This document shows, piece by piece, positions 1 to 8,394 of a DNA stretch of 64,000 bases. The notes under the pieces are model-generated. The model was not told where the DNA came from, searched no databases, and saw nothing but the letters and a program-made list of their open reading frames with translations. Within the stretch, counting starts at the first letter, position 1. Each line of letters begins with the position of its first letter. Source of the stretch: Rhizobium sp. Root708 (lineage in GTDB: Bacteria > Pseudomonadota > Alphaproteobacteria > Rhizobiales > Rhizobiaceae); the NCBI RefSeq assembly GCF_001429725.1, contig NZ_LMHV01000002.1, positions 124,001 through 188,000 on the forward strand. The letters run 5' to 3'. Made by a program: the position numbers and the translations under genes.

Positions 1-926
1 GTCTGGTCATCTGGTCCGACCGCATCAGGCGTCCATTCCACGAGTTGCTTGACGTCATGGACGAGATCATCGCGCGCGTCGCGGCAACCGTTTCCGGACG
101 CGTTGAGCAATCGGAGCTGGCGGCGGCACGGCTGAAGCGTCCGGAGAATATGACGGCCTATGAGTATTATCTACGCGGGCTCGACCACCACCGCCTGACC
201 GGCGTGTCCGACAACCATATCCACGAAGCGATATCATGGTTCGAGCGATCGATGGCCGCCGACCCGGGTTTCGGCCGGCCCTTTGCCATGCATGTCTGCT
301 CGTGGAGCAATTTGCCGAGCTTCGACCTCTCTCGGGCCGAGATGCAGGTCGCGCACGCGCTGGCGCTCGACCCCACCGACCCGGAAGCCCATCGCATCAT
401 GGGTGCGATCAAGATGAAGTCGGGCGACTTCGTATCGGCGCGCTACCACCACATCCGCGCCCACGAACTTGCACCCAACGATGCCTACATCCTCGGTCGC
501 AGTGCCGCTTTCTATGTCTATGCCGGGGAGCCTGAACGCGCACTCGATATGCTCGATCGCGCCGAGACGCTCGATCCTTTTCTGCCGGTCTGGATCACCG
601 AAGAGCGCGTTGCGGCGCTCTACGCGCTGGAACGCTTCGAGGAGATGGTGCGCGCCGCGCTGACGCTGCCTTTCCAGACCCGGCGGACCTCGCTCTACCA
701 GGTTGCCGCAAACATGGCGTGCGGCAACGTCGAAAGGGCCGAGCTTCTGGTTCGCCAGGCGCTCTCACTCGATCCAAGCTTGTCGGCAATCTACATTCGG
801 ATGCAGGAGACCTATGCGGACGTATCGATCACCGAAACCCTGATTGCGCGAAATTGCGATGCCGGCTTGCCGCTGACACCACGGAAACCCGCGACCCGCA
901 AGAAATCGATGCTGCCCAAACAGTGA
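1..926 (+). CDS. C-terminal part of TPR protein, class III cyclase type (partial)
   Basis: The reading frame is open from base 3, so the gene begins before the window. The first visible residues (LVIWSDRIRRPF, then a D-V-M-D-E-I segment) match the link that joins a class III adenylate cyclase or winged-helix domain to a C-terminal TPR block in large rhizobial signalling proteins. The rest is a series of TPR-like helix pairs (for example around AISWFERSMAADPGFGRPF, AHALALDPTDPEAH and ALDMLDRAETLDPF). A short basic tail ends at the TGA at 924-926. The catalytic or DNA-binding domain lies outside the window, so the exact class (cyclase or CadC-like regulator) is an inference. Confidence 0.7.
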   Translation, partial: LVIWSDRIRRPFHELLDVMDEIIARVAATVSGRVEQSELAAARLKRPENMTAYEYYLRGLDHHRLTGVSDNHIHEAISWFERSMAADPGFGRPFAMHVCSWSNLPSFDLSRAEMQVAHALALDPTDPEAHRIMGAIKMKSGDFVSARYHHIRAHELAPNDAYILGRSAAFYVYAGEPERALDMLDRAETLDPFLPVWITEERVAALYALERFEEMVRAALTLPFQTRRTSLYQVAANMACGNVERAELLVRQALSLDPSLSAIYIRMQETYADVSITETLIARNCDAGLPLTPRKPATRKKSMLPKQ

Positions 927-937
927 GCGGTTGGGTC

Positions 938-1918
938 TCAGCCCAGCGCGCTTTGCGCGGCGCAGATTCTGTCGATCAATGCATCCAGTTCACCTCTTGG
1001 TGGTCGGCTCTTGGAGAAGCGCTGCTTCAGGTGCTGGATCGGCTCGGCCAGGATTTCATCGAGGTTTTCCGCGCACGCGAAGTCGCCCGCTACGTGCTTG
1101 ACCTTTGAGTTGTCAAAGATCGCAGTCCAGGCCTTGTCGCCCAAAAGCGGCCCTACCCAATCCGGATTGTATTTGATCAGCGTGTCCGTCGGCACGTGGA
1201 CGATCTTGGCTTCAACACCGAGCAATCTGGCGATCGTCCGTTGAATGTCGTCCCAGAGGTGCGCACGATCCGAGGTGATGTGAAAAACCTCGCGCAGCGC
1301 CGCATCCTTGCCGAAAAGCCCGACGAACGGCCACGCGAAATCGATAGAACGCGTCAGCGTCCAGGGCGTATGGCCATCGCCCGCGACGATCGTCGGCTCG
1401 CCGTCCAGCATGCGTCGCGCGACGACGTCACCGTCTCCCAGCATGATGGGCAGGCGGGTTCGAACGGTGTGGCTGGGGCGCACGATCGTCCACGCAAGAT
1501 TTTTGGAATTCGTCAGCAACTCCTCGCAGGCGATTTTTGCCTGGCTGTAAGGCCAGTACGGATTGATCGCCGGCGTCTCCTCGGTGATCGCGTAATGTCG
1601 CGGCGGTTTCTGGTAGACCGAAGCCGAAGAGATAAAGATGTACTGGCCGCAGTTGCCCGAGAACAGTTCGATGTCGCGCGCGATCTGGTCCGGCGTGAAG
1701 GCGATGAATTGGCAGATGACGTCGTAACGCGCCTTCGCTAGCTCGGCATAGGCTGCGGATCCGAGTTCGCCTGCAATAGACGTCACCCTTGCAGGCAGCG
1801 GATTTCCTGTCAGGCCACGGTTGTAGACGCTCAGATCGTGGCCTTGCATGACGGCACGTTCCACGCATGGATAAGAGATCTGGCCGGTACCTCCAACGAA
1901 GAGCACTTTCAGCGGCAT
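938..1918 (-). CDS. NAD-dependent epimerase/dehydratase family protein
   Basis: A 326-residue protein that begins with a Rossmann nucleotide-binding segment (VLFVGGTGQIS, a GxxGxxS-type variant of the GxxGxxG loop). It belongs to the extended short-chain dehydrogenase/epimerase family. An ISSASVYQK strand and a Y-x-x-x-K-like pair (PYSQAKIACE) supply the catalytic region at about residues 97-131. Members use NAD(P) to epimerise or reduce sugar nucleotides or related substrates; the substrate cannot be read here. A GAGG ribosome site lies about 9 bases before the ATG. It is convergent with the upstream TPR gene (11-base gap) and transcribed away from the lipoprotein hydrolase, so it is probably monocistronic. 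Confidence 0.8.
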   Translation of the reverse strand: MPLKVLFVGGTGQISYPCVERAVMQGHDLSVYNRGLTGNPLPARVTSIAGELGSAAYAELAKARYDVICQFIAFTPDQIARDIELFSGNCGQYIFISSASVYQKPPRHYAITEETPAINPYWPYSQAKIACEELLTNSKNLAWTIVRPSHTVRTRLPIMLGDGDVVARRMLDGEPTIVAGDGHTPWTLTRSIDFAWPFVGLFGKDAALREVFHITSDRAHLWDDIQRTIARLLGVEAKIVHVPTDTLIKYNPDWVGPLLGDKAWTAIFDNSKVKHVAGDFACAENLDEILAEPIQHLKQRFSKSRPPRGELDALIDRICAAQSALG

Positions 1919-2272
1919 GGAACAAACCTCGGTTTCGGTTGGATCGGCGGTGAGCCTTCATAGCCTGAAAGAATTTGGGCGTCTCCACGCAAATGCAATG
2001 CCTTGCCCCGTCTTGGCCTCGCGCTCCATGTAATCTTCCTGATCTTGCTAACTATTTGAGTCCTCTTTTCTGGCCTCGCGTGGCCCCCAGTATCAGGCGC
2101 AATCGGCCGTGGAAAACGGTCCCTCTTTCTACCCAGCAAACGCGTGACAATTCCGCACCACAGGAGCGTCAATGGGTACAGAATCTACGTGATGCTACAG
2201 GCCTCGCCACCTACCGGCTGCTAGCCTCCAGTCTCGAGAGCCCTCCTCCCGGGCGGTAGCTGGAATGCGTGT
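1919..2272. other. Intergenic region between divergent genes
   Basis: This stretch separates the divergent epimerase and lipoprotein hydrolase genes and must hold both promoters. Short open frames exist on both strands but none has a ribosome site together with plausible composition. I see no RNA gene or clear operator in it. Confidence 0.5.
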
Positions 2273-3487
2273 ATGTTAAGACGTAGTGGTACCCTTCTTC
2301 TCCTTGTTCTGACAGGCTGCGGACATCCGGACGGCGTTATGATGCCGGTCAAGCTCGCGGCGAATACGCCACCGACATCCAAGGTCGAAATGCTGGTTGC
2401 CACCACGCGTGAGCCCTCCGGAGATCCGGCAACCCTCTTCAACGGCGAACGAAGCGCAAAGCCGCATCTGACGCAGATCACCGTGTCGATCCCGCCCAAG
2501 CGCGAGTCCGGCACCGTCCAATGGCCGCAGCAGTTGCCGCCGGACCCGGCAAAGGAGTTTGCCGTCACCAATGTCCAGCAGATCGACACGATCGCCCAGG
2601 GGCGCGCGTGGTTTGGGCAGCACGTGAATGGCGGGCATGCCCTGGTGTTCATCCACGGTTTCAACAACACCTACGAAGATTCCGTTTTCCGGCTGGCGCA
2701 GATCGTGCAGGACAGCAAGATGCAGGCGACGCCGGTGCTGTTTACGTGGCCGTCGAGAGCCGAGATCACGGCCTACCAGTACGACAAGGAGAGTACCAAT
2801 TACTCTCGTACCGGACTGGAGCAGGCCCTTCGTACACTGGCAGCCGACCCCAATGTCAAGGATATCACCGTCATGGCCCATTCCATGGGAACGTGGCTCG
2901 CAATGGAGTCGCTGCGCCAGATGGGCATACGGGATGGACACGTGAACGCCAAAATTCACAACGTGATCCTTGCCTCCCCGGACATCGACATTCAGGTCTT
3001 TGCGAAACAGTATGTGGAAATGGGCGAGCCGCGACCGAAATTCACGATTTTTGTCTCCCAGGACGACAAGGCGCTTGCGGTCTCCAGCTTCATCACGGGA
3101 CGTGTCTCGCGCCTCGGCGCAATTAATCCCGCGGAGGAACCGTACCGCTCGAAGCTGGAGAAAGCCGGCATCACGGCGATCGATTTGACGAAGGTGAAGA
3201 CGGAAGACGGCCTCAATCACGGCAAGTTCGCCGAGAGCCCCGAGATCGTTCAGCTCATCGGCCAGCGCCTCATGACCGGGCAGACGCTCACCGATTCAAA
3301 AGTCTCGCTTGGCGAGGGCATCACGGCCGTCGTCGGCGGCACTGTCACGAATATCGGCACGGTTGCCGGAGCGGCCGTGGCAGCACCGGCAACAATTATC
3401 GAGCAGCCGCTCATCCGAAAAAAGAAGCCCCAGCAGCCGGACGACACGCTGGGCGGCGACCTGAAGCCTCAGACGCTGACGCAATAG
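2273..3487 (+). CDS. Lipoprotein alpha/beta hydrolase (DUF900-like esterase)
   Basis: A 404-residue protein with a short lipoprotein signal: positive residues, a leucine run and the lipobox LTGC with Cys16 as the expected lipidated residue. It should therefore sit on the outer or inner membrane facing the periplasm. The body is an alpha/beta hydrolase of the DUF900 type. An HGFNN oxyanion-hole strand (ALVFIHGFNNTY) is followed by the nucleophile elbow AHSMG (Ser), then an Asp region and a late His in LNHGKF that could complete the triad. The C-terminal 90 residues are low-complexity (Ala/Val/Thr, then KKKPQQPD). Only 10 bases separate it from the MscS gene, so the two are very likely one transcript. 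The natural substrate is unknown. Confidence 0.8.
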   Translation: MLRRSGTLLLLVLTGCGHPDGVMMPVKLAANTPPTSKVEMLVATTREPSGDPATLFNGERSAKPHLTQITVSIPPKRESGTVQWPQQLPPDPAKEFAVTNVQQIDTIAQGRAWFGQHVNGGHALVFIHGFNNTYEDSVFRLAQIVQDSKMQATPVLFTWPSRAEITAYQYDKESTNYSRTGLEQALRTLAADPNVKDITVMAHSMGTWLAMESLRQMGIRDGHVNAKIHNVILASPDIDIQVFAKQYVEMGEPRPKFTIFVSQDDKALAVSSFITGRVSRLGAINPAEEPYRSKLEKAGITAIDLTKVKTEDGLNHGKFAESPEIVQLIGQRLMTGQTLTDSKVSLGEGITAVVGGTVTNIGTVAGAAVAAPATIIEQPLIRKKKPQQPDDTLGGDLKPQTLTQ

Positions 3488-3497
3488 GATATTCAGC

Positions 3498-5423
3498 ATG
3501 AAATGGTCACTGTCTTTCCTCGTCGGGCTACTGTTTGCGTTCTCTGCCTTCGCACAGGCCCCGGCTCCGGCCTCGCAGGAGAAGATAGATGAACTTGTGC
3601 GCCTGCTACAGGACAAGGACGTGCAGGCTTGGCTGAACAGCCGCAAAGAGACTGGAACGCCCGCCGCCAACCCCTCGTCGACTGGTTCGTTGGCGAAATG
3701 GGAAACAGCAGCCCGCGCGCGCGTCGACCAGATCAGAGCGGCAATCCCCGAAATCCCCGGAGAAGTCGCGGCAGCGGCCTCCAGAGCGCGCAGCGATGCC
3801 ACCAGCAGAGGCTATGCGCCCATATTCATCATATTCAGCGGGCTGGTTGCTCTAGGTCTGGTCGCCGAGTTTATCTATCGCAAGCTGGCCATACGTCGGG
3901 AAACGTTGATAGGACGGTTAGCGCCGGTCGGAATTTTTACGGGCGCGATGGCGATCGTGTTCTTTGCGGTGGACTGGCCACCTCTCGCCCGTGTCGTGCT
4001 GCTCGCATATCTCTCCGCTTTCATCATCTTCCGCCTCGCGGCAGCCTTTCTCCACGCAGCCGATATCGCGCCGCCTTTGCACAACCGGCTATTGCTGTTC
4101 ATCGGCGTCGTTTGCCTCGCGGCCGCCACCGCCACCATCGGAGAGCCGCTCGGCGTACCGCCGCTTGTTACGGATGCAATCAGCTACTGCTTCTCGATCA
4201 TCGGGCTATGTCTGGCGATTGAGATGGTATGGGCGACATCAAGCCGGTCGCGACCCTGGAAGCTCGGCACAATGGCTTTTCTGGTCGTGCTCTGGCTGAT
4301 CTGGTGCCTCAATATGAGAGGCCTTTTCTGGATTGGCATCTACGTGCTCATTCTGCCGGCAATCCTCAATGCAGCCGGTCGACTGGCTGCATCCTTCACC
4401 AGCGATCCCACCAGCTTTCGCGGCGTGCTGATCATCCGGGGAGCGCGCGCCGCGATCATTGCTCTTGCGGTCGGATGGCTGGCTCTGGTCTGGCATCTGA
4501 ACCCGGATTCGCTCGGCCAACGGGATCCTGTCCTCGTCTCGTTGTTCTATGGCGGACTGAAGAGCGTCCTCATCCTCGTTTGCGCCGATTTCCTCTGGCA
4601 GCTCGCCAGAGGCTGGATTGATCGCTCGCTGCGGGTCACGACTGACACGACATCGCTCAACCCCGCGGATGCTGCGCGGCGGGCGCGATTCCGCACGCTT
4701 CTTCCGATCTTCCGCAATGCATTGGCTGTCGTCGTCGCCGTGCTTGCGGGACTGGTCGTGCTGTCGCAGTTGGGCGTGCAAATTGGACCGCTCATCGCCG
4801 GAGCCGGCATCTTTGGTGTCGCGATCGGTTTCGGATCGCAAACGCTCGTCAAAGACGTGATCAGCGGCGTGTTCTACATGCTCGATGATGCCTTCCGCGT
4901 TGGCGAGTACATCCAGGCGAAAGACTACAAGGGAACGGTCGAGGGCTTCAGCCTGCGATCTGTCCGCCTCCGTCATCACCGCGGCCCCGTGTTCACCGTG
5001 CCGTTCGGGGACCTTGGAGCGGTCGAGAATATGAGCCGCGACTGGGTCATCGACAAGTTCAGGATTACCGTCGGCTTCGAGACCGATATCGAGAAGGCGC
5101 GGAAACTGACCAAGAAGGTCGGCGCCGAGCTGAAAGAGGACGAAGAACTTGGCAAGCTCTTTATCGAGCCATTGAAAATGAAGGGCGTGGAGCAGTTCGC
5201 CGACTACGGGATTGTCGTGAGTTTTGCCATGACCACCGTGCCGGGGATGCAGACCTATATCCGCCGCAAAGCCTACGCCAAGATTCGCGAAGTGTTCCTC
5301 GCAAACGGCATTTCGTTCGCCCAACCGACCGTTCAGGTTGGAGGCGACGACAAGGGCGGCGGCGCCGCGGCCGCTCAAGCAATCCGAGCACAGCAAGCCA
5401 GCGCCGCCACTTCGCCAAAGTGA
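3498..5423 (+). CDS. Mechanosensitive ion channel, MscS family (multi-TM)
   Basis: A 641-residue membrane protein: a signal peptide (about residues 1-20, ending AFAQA), a roughly 90-residue periplasmic segment, about nine hydrophobic segments, then an MscS core from about residue 405. The pore helix and beta-domain entrance are visible as GVAIGFGSQTLVKDVISG, the MscS signature, followed by the beta domain (VENMSRDWVIDKFRI) and the cytoplasmic alpha/beta domain. The protein should open in response to membrane tension and release solutes on osmotic downshift. Its length puts it in the large MscS class with extra N-terminal helices. A tail rich in Gly/Ala ends the protein. It lies 10 bases after the lipoprotein hydrolase and is followed by a terminator hairpin. 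Confidence 0.88.
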   Translation: MKWSLSFLVGLLFAFSAFAQAPAPASQEKIDELVRLLQDKDVQAWLNSRKETGTPAANPSSTGSLAKWETAARARVDQIRAAIPEIPGEVAAAASRARSDATSRGYAPIFIIFSGLVALGLVAEFIYRKLAIRRETLIGRLAPVGIFTGAMAIVFFAVDWPPLARVVLLAYLSAFIIFRLAAAFLHAADIAPPLHNRLLLFIGVVCLAAATATIGEPLGVPPLVTDAISYCFSIIGLCLAIEMVWATSSRSRPWKLGTMAFLVVLWLIWCLNMRGLFWIGIYVLILPAILNAAGRLAASFTSDPTSFRGVLIIRGARAAIIALAVGWLALVWHLNPDSLGQRDPVLVSLFYGGLKSVLILVCADFLWQLARGWIDRSLRVTTDTTSLNPADAARRARFRTLLPIFRNALAVVVAVLAGLVVLSQLGVQIGPLIAGAGIFGVAIGFGSQTLVKDVISGVFYMLDDAFRVGEYIQAKDYKGTVEGFSLRSVRLRHHRGPVFTVPFGDLGAVENMSRDWVIDKFRITVGFETDIEKARKLTKKVGAELKEDEELGKLFIEPLKMKGVEQFADYGIVVSFAMTTVPGMQTYIRRKAYAKIREVFLANGISFAQPTVQVGGDDKGGGAAAAQAIRAQQASAATSPK

Positions 5424-5435
5424 TCATCTCCAGAG

Positions 5436-5460
5436 TTTGACGCCGCCGCCCGGCGTCAAA
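5436..5460. terminator. Bidirectional terminator hairpin
   Basis: A perfect 10-bp stem (TTTGACGCCG at 5436-5445 and CGGCGTCAAA at 5451-5460) with a 5-base loop lies between the convergent MscS and flavoprotein genes. The 3' arm contains the stop codon of the flavoprotein gene. A/T bases at the outer ends of the stem fit a terminator used in both directions. Confidence 0.6.
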
Positions 5461-6370
5461 TAGCGCCGAACATCAGCGACCGATGCAAGCCGGCGCCAGC
5501 CAGATTGCCGTCACCGACAGCAAGCGCAACGGATGCCATCGCACGTGCGGCATCGCCGCAGGCAAAGACGCCAGCCATGCTCGTCTCTTTCATTGGATCG
5601 GTCTTGATCACCGATCCAAGCGGCCCCTCCTCCAGCTCCAGCCCCATCGTCGCGGCAATCGGGCTCGTCAGCTCGAACTGCGCCAGCGCGAACAGCCCGG
5701 CGAAAGACAGTTCGCGGCCGTCCGCCAGCCGGATATCCGCGTGGCCAAAGAGCTCGCGGATCGGTGCATATTCGACTTTCACGCCGCGTGCGGAAAGGGC
5801 GTCACGTTGCTCCGCATCCGGTTCGAAAGCGCCATTGAGAAGGAAGGTCGTCGGGCCCCAGTCGGGCAACATCAGCGCGTGATGCATGGACAAGGCCGAT
5901 GCGGCGATAACTCCGATCTCGCCGCGGTCTAGTTCATAGCCGTGGCAATAGGGGCAATGAAACACGGACTTGCCCCAACGCTCCCGCAGCCCGGTGATTT
6001 CGGGCAGGATGTCGCGGACCCCGGTCGCAAGCAGAAGCCGGCGGGCAAAGTAGCTCCGACCGTTCGCCACAACGTCGAAGGCCGCTCCCGACGGGTGATC
6101 AGCTTTCAGTCGGACAGCGCTGTCAGCACGGCCTGAAAGAAGCAGCACAGTCGAATACTTCATAACCTGGGCGCGAGCATTGTCGGCAATGACCGCCGGA
6201 TCAACGCCGTCCTGGGTCAGAAAGCCGTGCGAATGGCTCGCGAACCGATTGCGCCGCTGGCCCTCATCGATGATGAGCACATCCCGGCGAGCGCGACCAA
6301 GCTGCAGGGCGGCGGACAAGCCGGAATAGCTTCCACCGATGATAATCACGTCGTGAACGATGTCGGTCAT
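5456..6370 (-). CDS. NAD(P)/FAD-dependent oxidoreductase, thioredoxin-reductase-like
   Basis: A 304-residue flavoprotein. Residues 6-16 form the FAD-binding GGSYSG motif, and a CPYC redox pair (HCPYCHGYE) sits mid-protein, where thioredoxin reductases carry their active-site disulfide. A C-terminal GVFACGDAA motif binds the FAD ribityl chain. The start is taken at 6370 rather than the longer open frame because GGAGGG lies 4 bases upstream. The central NADPH Rossmann motif is weak (IGVIAAS), so the electron donor is uncertain. It is divergent from an Rrf2 regulator, suggesting a redox- or nitrosative-stress-responsive pair; the partner protein is not in the window. Confidence 0.85.
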   Translation of the reverse strand: MTDIVHDVIIIGGSYSGLSAALQLGRARRDVLIIDEGQRRNRFASHSHGFLTQDGVDPAVIADNARAQVMKYSTVLLLSGRADSAVRLKADHPSGAAFDVVANGRSYFARRLLLATGVRDILPEITGLRERWGKSVFHCPYCHGYELDRGEIGVIAASALSMHHALMLPDWGPTTFLLNGAFEPDAEQRDALSARGVKVEYAPIRELFGHADIRLADGRELSFAGLFALAQFELTSPIAATMGLELEEGPLGSVIKTDPMKETSMAGVFACGDAARAMASVALAVGDGNLAGAGLHRSLMFGAI

Positions 6371-6399
6371 TGCGCCCTCCTTTTCTCGCCACAACATAA

Positions 6400-6434
6400 G
6401 TATCATGACATTGGAGAGTCAATAGTCACGACAC
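6400..6434. promoter_or_regulatory. Candidate Rrf2 operator in divergent promoter
   Basis: An imperfect inverted repeat, GTATCATGAC (6400-6409) and GTCACGACAC (6425-6434), matches at 8 of 10 positions with a 15-base spacer. Each arm also contains a TCAYGA core that is palindromic or nearly so. It lies between the flavoprotein and Rrf2 genes, where an autoregulatory site is expected. The assignment to the Rrf2 protein is inference. Confidence 0.4.
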
Positions 6435-6439
6435 TTTCG

Positions 6440-6468
6440 TTGTTACGAATAAGAGTTCGTGCTAGGGT
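6440..6468 (+). promoter_or_regulatory. Possible sigma-70 promoter for the Rrf2 gene
   Basis: TTGTTA at 6440-6445 and TAGGGT at 6463-6468 are separated by 17 bases and lie 40 bases before the Rrf2 start codon. The -10 match is only moderate. Confidence 0.3.
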
Positions 6469-6507
6469 GCTTTGAGAAACAGGCGTTCATGACAGGATCG
6501 AGACGGC

Positions 6508-6957
6508 ATGAGACAGGACAGCAGACTTTCGCGCATGCTGCACGTCCTGATCCATATGGGCCAGCATGATGGGGCACTGACCTCGGACATGATCGCTAGC
6601 ATGCTCGATGCCAATGCGGTCGTGATCCGGCGGACGATGGCAGGCTTGCGGGAAAGCGGCTACGTACATTCGGAAAAGGGACACGGCGGTGGCTGGACAC
6701 TGGCACGCCCACTCGAAGAGCTGACGCTGCTCGATATTCACCGCGCGGTTGGCGAGCCATCCGTCTTCGCTCTCGGTCCTGCCTACGATATGCCGGGCTG
6801 CCCCATCGAAAAGGCGGTCAACGCCACCCTCAAGGACGTCTTCGCCGATGCCGAGCAACTGCTGCTGAAGCGATTTGCGGGCGTAACGCTTGCAGATATA
6901 GCCAGGGGCTTCACCTCGCCGTCAGGCACAACCAAGGACGAACGGTGCGCCTCCTAG
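6508..6957 (+). CDS. Rrf2 family transcriptional regulator
   Basis: A 149-residue protein with an N-terminal winged helix (residues about 1-60, with IASMLDANAVVIRRTMAGL as recognition helix region) and the Rrf2 wing motif around KGHGGGWTLARP. Members sense redox state, Fe-S clusters or small molecules. The three-cysteine cluster of IscR/NsrR is absent; one Cys remains in MPGCPIE, so a single-thiol or ligand mechanism is more likely. It is divergent from the thioredoxin-reductase-like gene and probably represses it and itself through the inverted repeat in the shared promoter. Confidence 0.85.
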   Translation: MRQDSRLSRMLHVLIHMGQHDGALTSDMIASMLDANAVVIRRTMAGLRESGYVHSEKGHGGGWTLARPLEELTLLDIHRAVGEPSVFALGPAYDMPGCPIEKAVNATLKDVFADAEQLLLKRFAGVTLADIARGFTSPSGTTKDERCAS

Positions 6958-7116
6958 CATCGAGAGATTGGAACAACGCAAGCTCTTCGCATATTCAGCC
7001 AGTCAAGAGCCTTGGTCAGCCATGACCGGAAAGTTTTCCAGCCTCTCGAAAAAGCTAAAACGGAAAGATCGCCGGAACTATAGAAGGCAATTGGGCTGAC
7101 GGCGGACGAGATCAGC

Positions 7117-7350
7117 TTAATGGACTGTCGTCGAGATTGGTGCGTTGACCCGTGTAGCCCAGCGTCCGACGTAGGTTCCGATGAGCATGGTGGCCACGTC
7201 GTCAGCGGTGCGATAGCCCCGGTTGAACAGGTCGATCGCGGCATTGCAAAGCGTGCTTGAGCATTGCTCATCCGGAGTGACCTCATAGTATCGATACCAC
7301 TGCTGCACAGCTTCCGACAGCAGTCGAAATTCCAGATCGTCATGTGGCAT
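7117..7350 (-). CDS. Conserved small hypothetical protein (77 aa)
   Basis: A 77-residue soluble protein starting at an ATG preceded by GAGGAG; a longer in-frame extension upstream has no ribosome site. It is acidic at the N-terminus and carries two cysteines, aromatic-rich WYRYYEV and a helical C-terminal half (ALVATMLIG-like). I do not recognise a domain. It stands alone, divergent from the methyltransferase at 7533, and is followed on its 3' side by about 160 bases with no gene. Confidence 0.55.
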   Translation of the reverse strand: MPHDDLEFRLLSEAVQQWYRYYEVTPDEQCSSTLCNAAIDLFNRGYRTADDVATMLIGTYVGRWATRVNAPISTTVH

Positions 7351-7532
7351 GCGGCTTCTCCTCGTCGACCCCGGTGAGCTAGCGCAACCCGGCCATGCTT
7401 CAATGGGGTGCTCTCGGAGTTGTGAACGGATCTCGCGAAGCGCCACGCCGGGCTTCTCCCATAAGGGCGCGCAGGACACTGGATCCTATGATAGTCTCCA
7501 AATCCATAACGACCGACGGAGGGCGACCGCCA

Positions 7533-8345
7533 ATGTTGGAGGCTGACAAGGAGTTCGCCGGTTCTATCCCGGAGAGTTACGACCGACATATGGTTCCGAT
7601 GATTTTCGAACCCTATGCCGTCGACCTTGCGCGGCGAGCAGCGTCATTCTCGCCAAGCTCGGTCCTGGAAACTGCCGCGGGCACCGGTGTCGTCGTGCGC
7701 GCAATGACCAACAAACTTGCCCCAGATACACGCTACGTCGCCACCGACCTCAACCAGGCGATGCTCGATTACGCCCGTTCGCAACAGCCGTCTGATAGCC
7801 GCGTCCAATGGCGGCAGGCGGATGCACTCGATCTCCCTTTCGAGGATGCGTCCTTCGACGTCGTTTGCTGTCAGTTCGGGGCGATGTTCTTTCCGAGCCG
7901 CTCAGCTGCCTATCGAGAGGCGAAGCGCGTTCTGAAACCAGGCGGGCGCTTTCTGTTCAGCGTCTGGGATCGGATCGAGGAGAATGTCTTTGCGGATGAG
8001 ATAACGACCGCTCTCGCAGAGATGTTCCCGGACGATCCGCCTCGCTTTCTCGCGCGCACGCCGCACGGCTACTACGACAAGGATCTCATCCGCAGTGATT
8101 TGGCGGATGCGGGATTCTCGCATGTTGAGATCGATACGCTGGCCGAAGAGAGCAGCGCCCCCTCACCGCACATTGTCGCCGTTGCCTATTGCCAGGGAAC
8201 GCCACTGCGTAGCGAAATCGAGGCCAGAGATCCCGGCAAACTTGACGCCGCAACCGACCACGCGACGTCGGCACTGGCGAAGCGGCATGGGACGGGCGAA
8301 GTTAGCGCCAAGATCCAGGCACACGTGATCGTGGCAATGGCCTAA
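7533..8345 (+). CDS. Class I SAM-dependent methyltransferase (UbiE-like)
   Basis: A 270-residue protein with the SAM-binding glycine loop VLETAAGTGVV (motif I), ATDLNQAMLDYA (motif II acidic ribose ligand) and a DVVCCQFG strand; the VLKPGGRFLFSVWD segment is the typical post-motif III of UbiE/COQ5-type enzymes. The start at 7533 is chosen because GGAGGG precedes it; the open frame extends further but without a ribosome site. The substrate is unknown and the gene has no operon partner. The 3' neighbours are two further methyltransferase-like genes on the opposite strand. Confidence 0.82.
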   Translation: MLEADKEFAGSIPESYDRHMVPMIFEPYAVDLARRAASFSPSSVLETAAGTGVVVRAMTNKLAPDTRYVATDLNQAMLDYARSQQPSDSRVQWRQADALDLPFEDASFDVVCCQFGAMFFPSRSAAYREAKRVLKPGGRFLFSVWDRIEENVFADEITTALAEMFPDDPPRFLARTPHGYYDKDLIRSDLADAGFSHVEIDTLAEESSAPSPHIVAVAYCQGTPLRSEIEARDPGKLDAATDHATSALAKRHGTGEVSAKIQAHVIVAMA

Positions 8346-8394
8346 GCCAGCACCGGATACATACCGTGCAAGCAGGAAAACGCCTGACAAGATA

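Noticed and set aside
6954..7589. Minus-strand open frame of 211 codons
   Set aside because: It covers the small gene at 7117-7350 and the promoter of the methyltransferase in another frame; composition is random.
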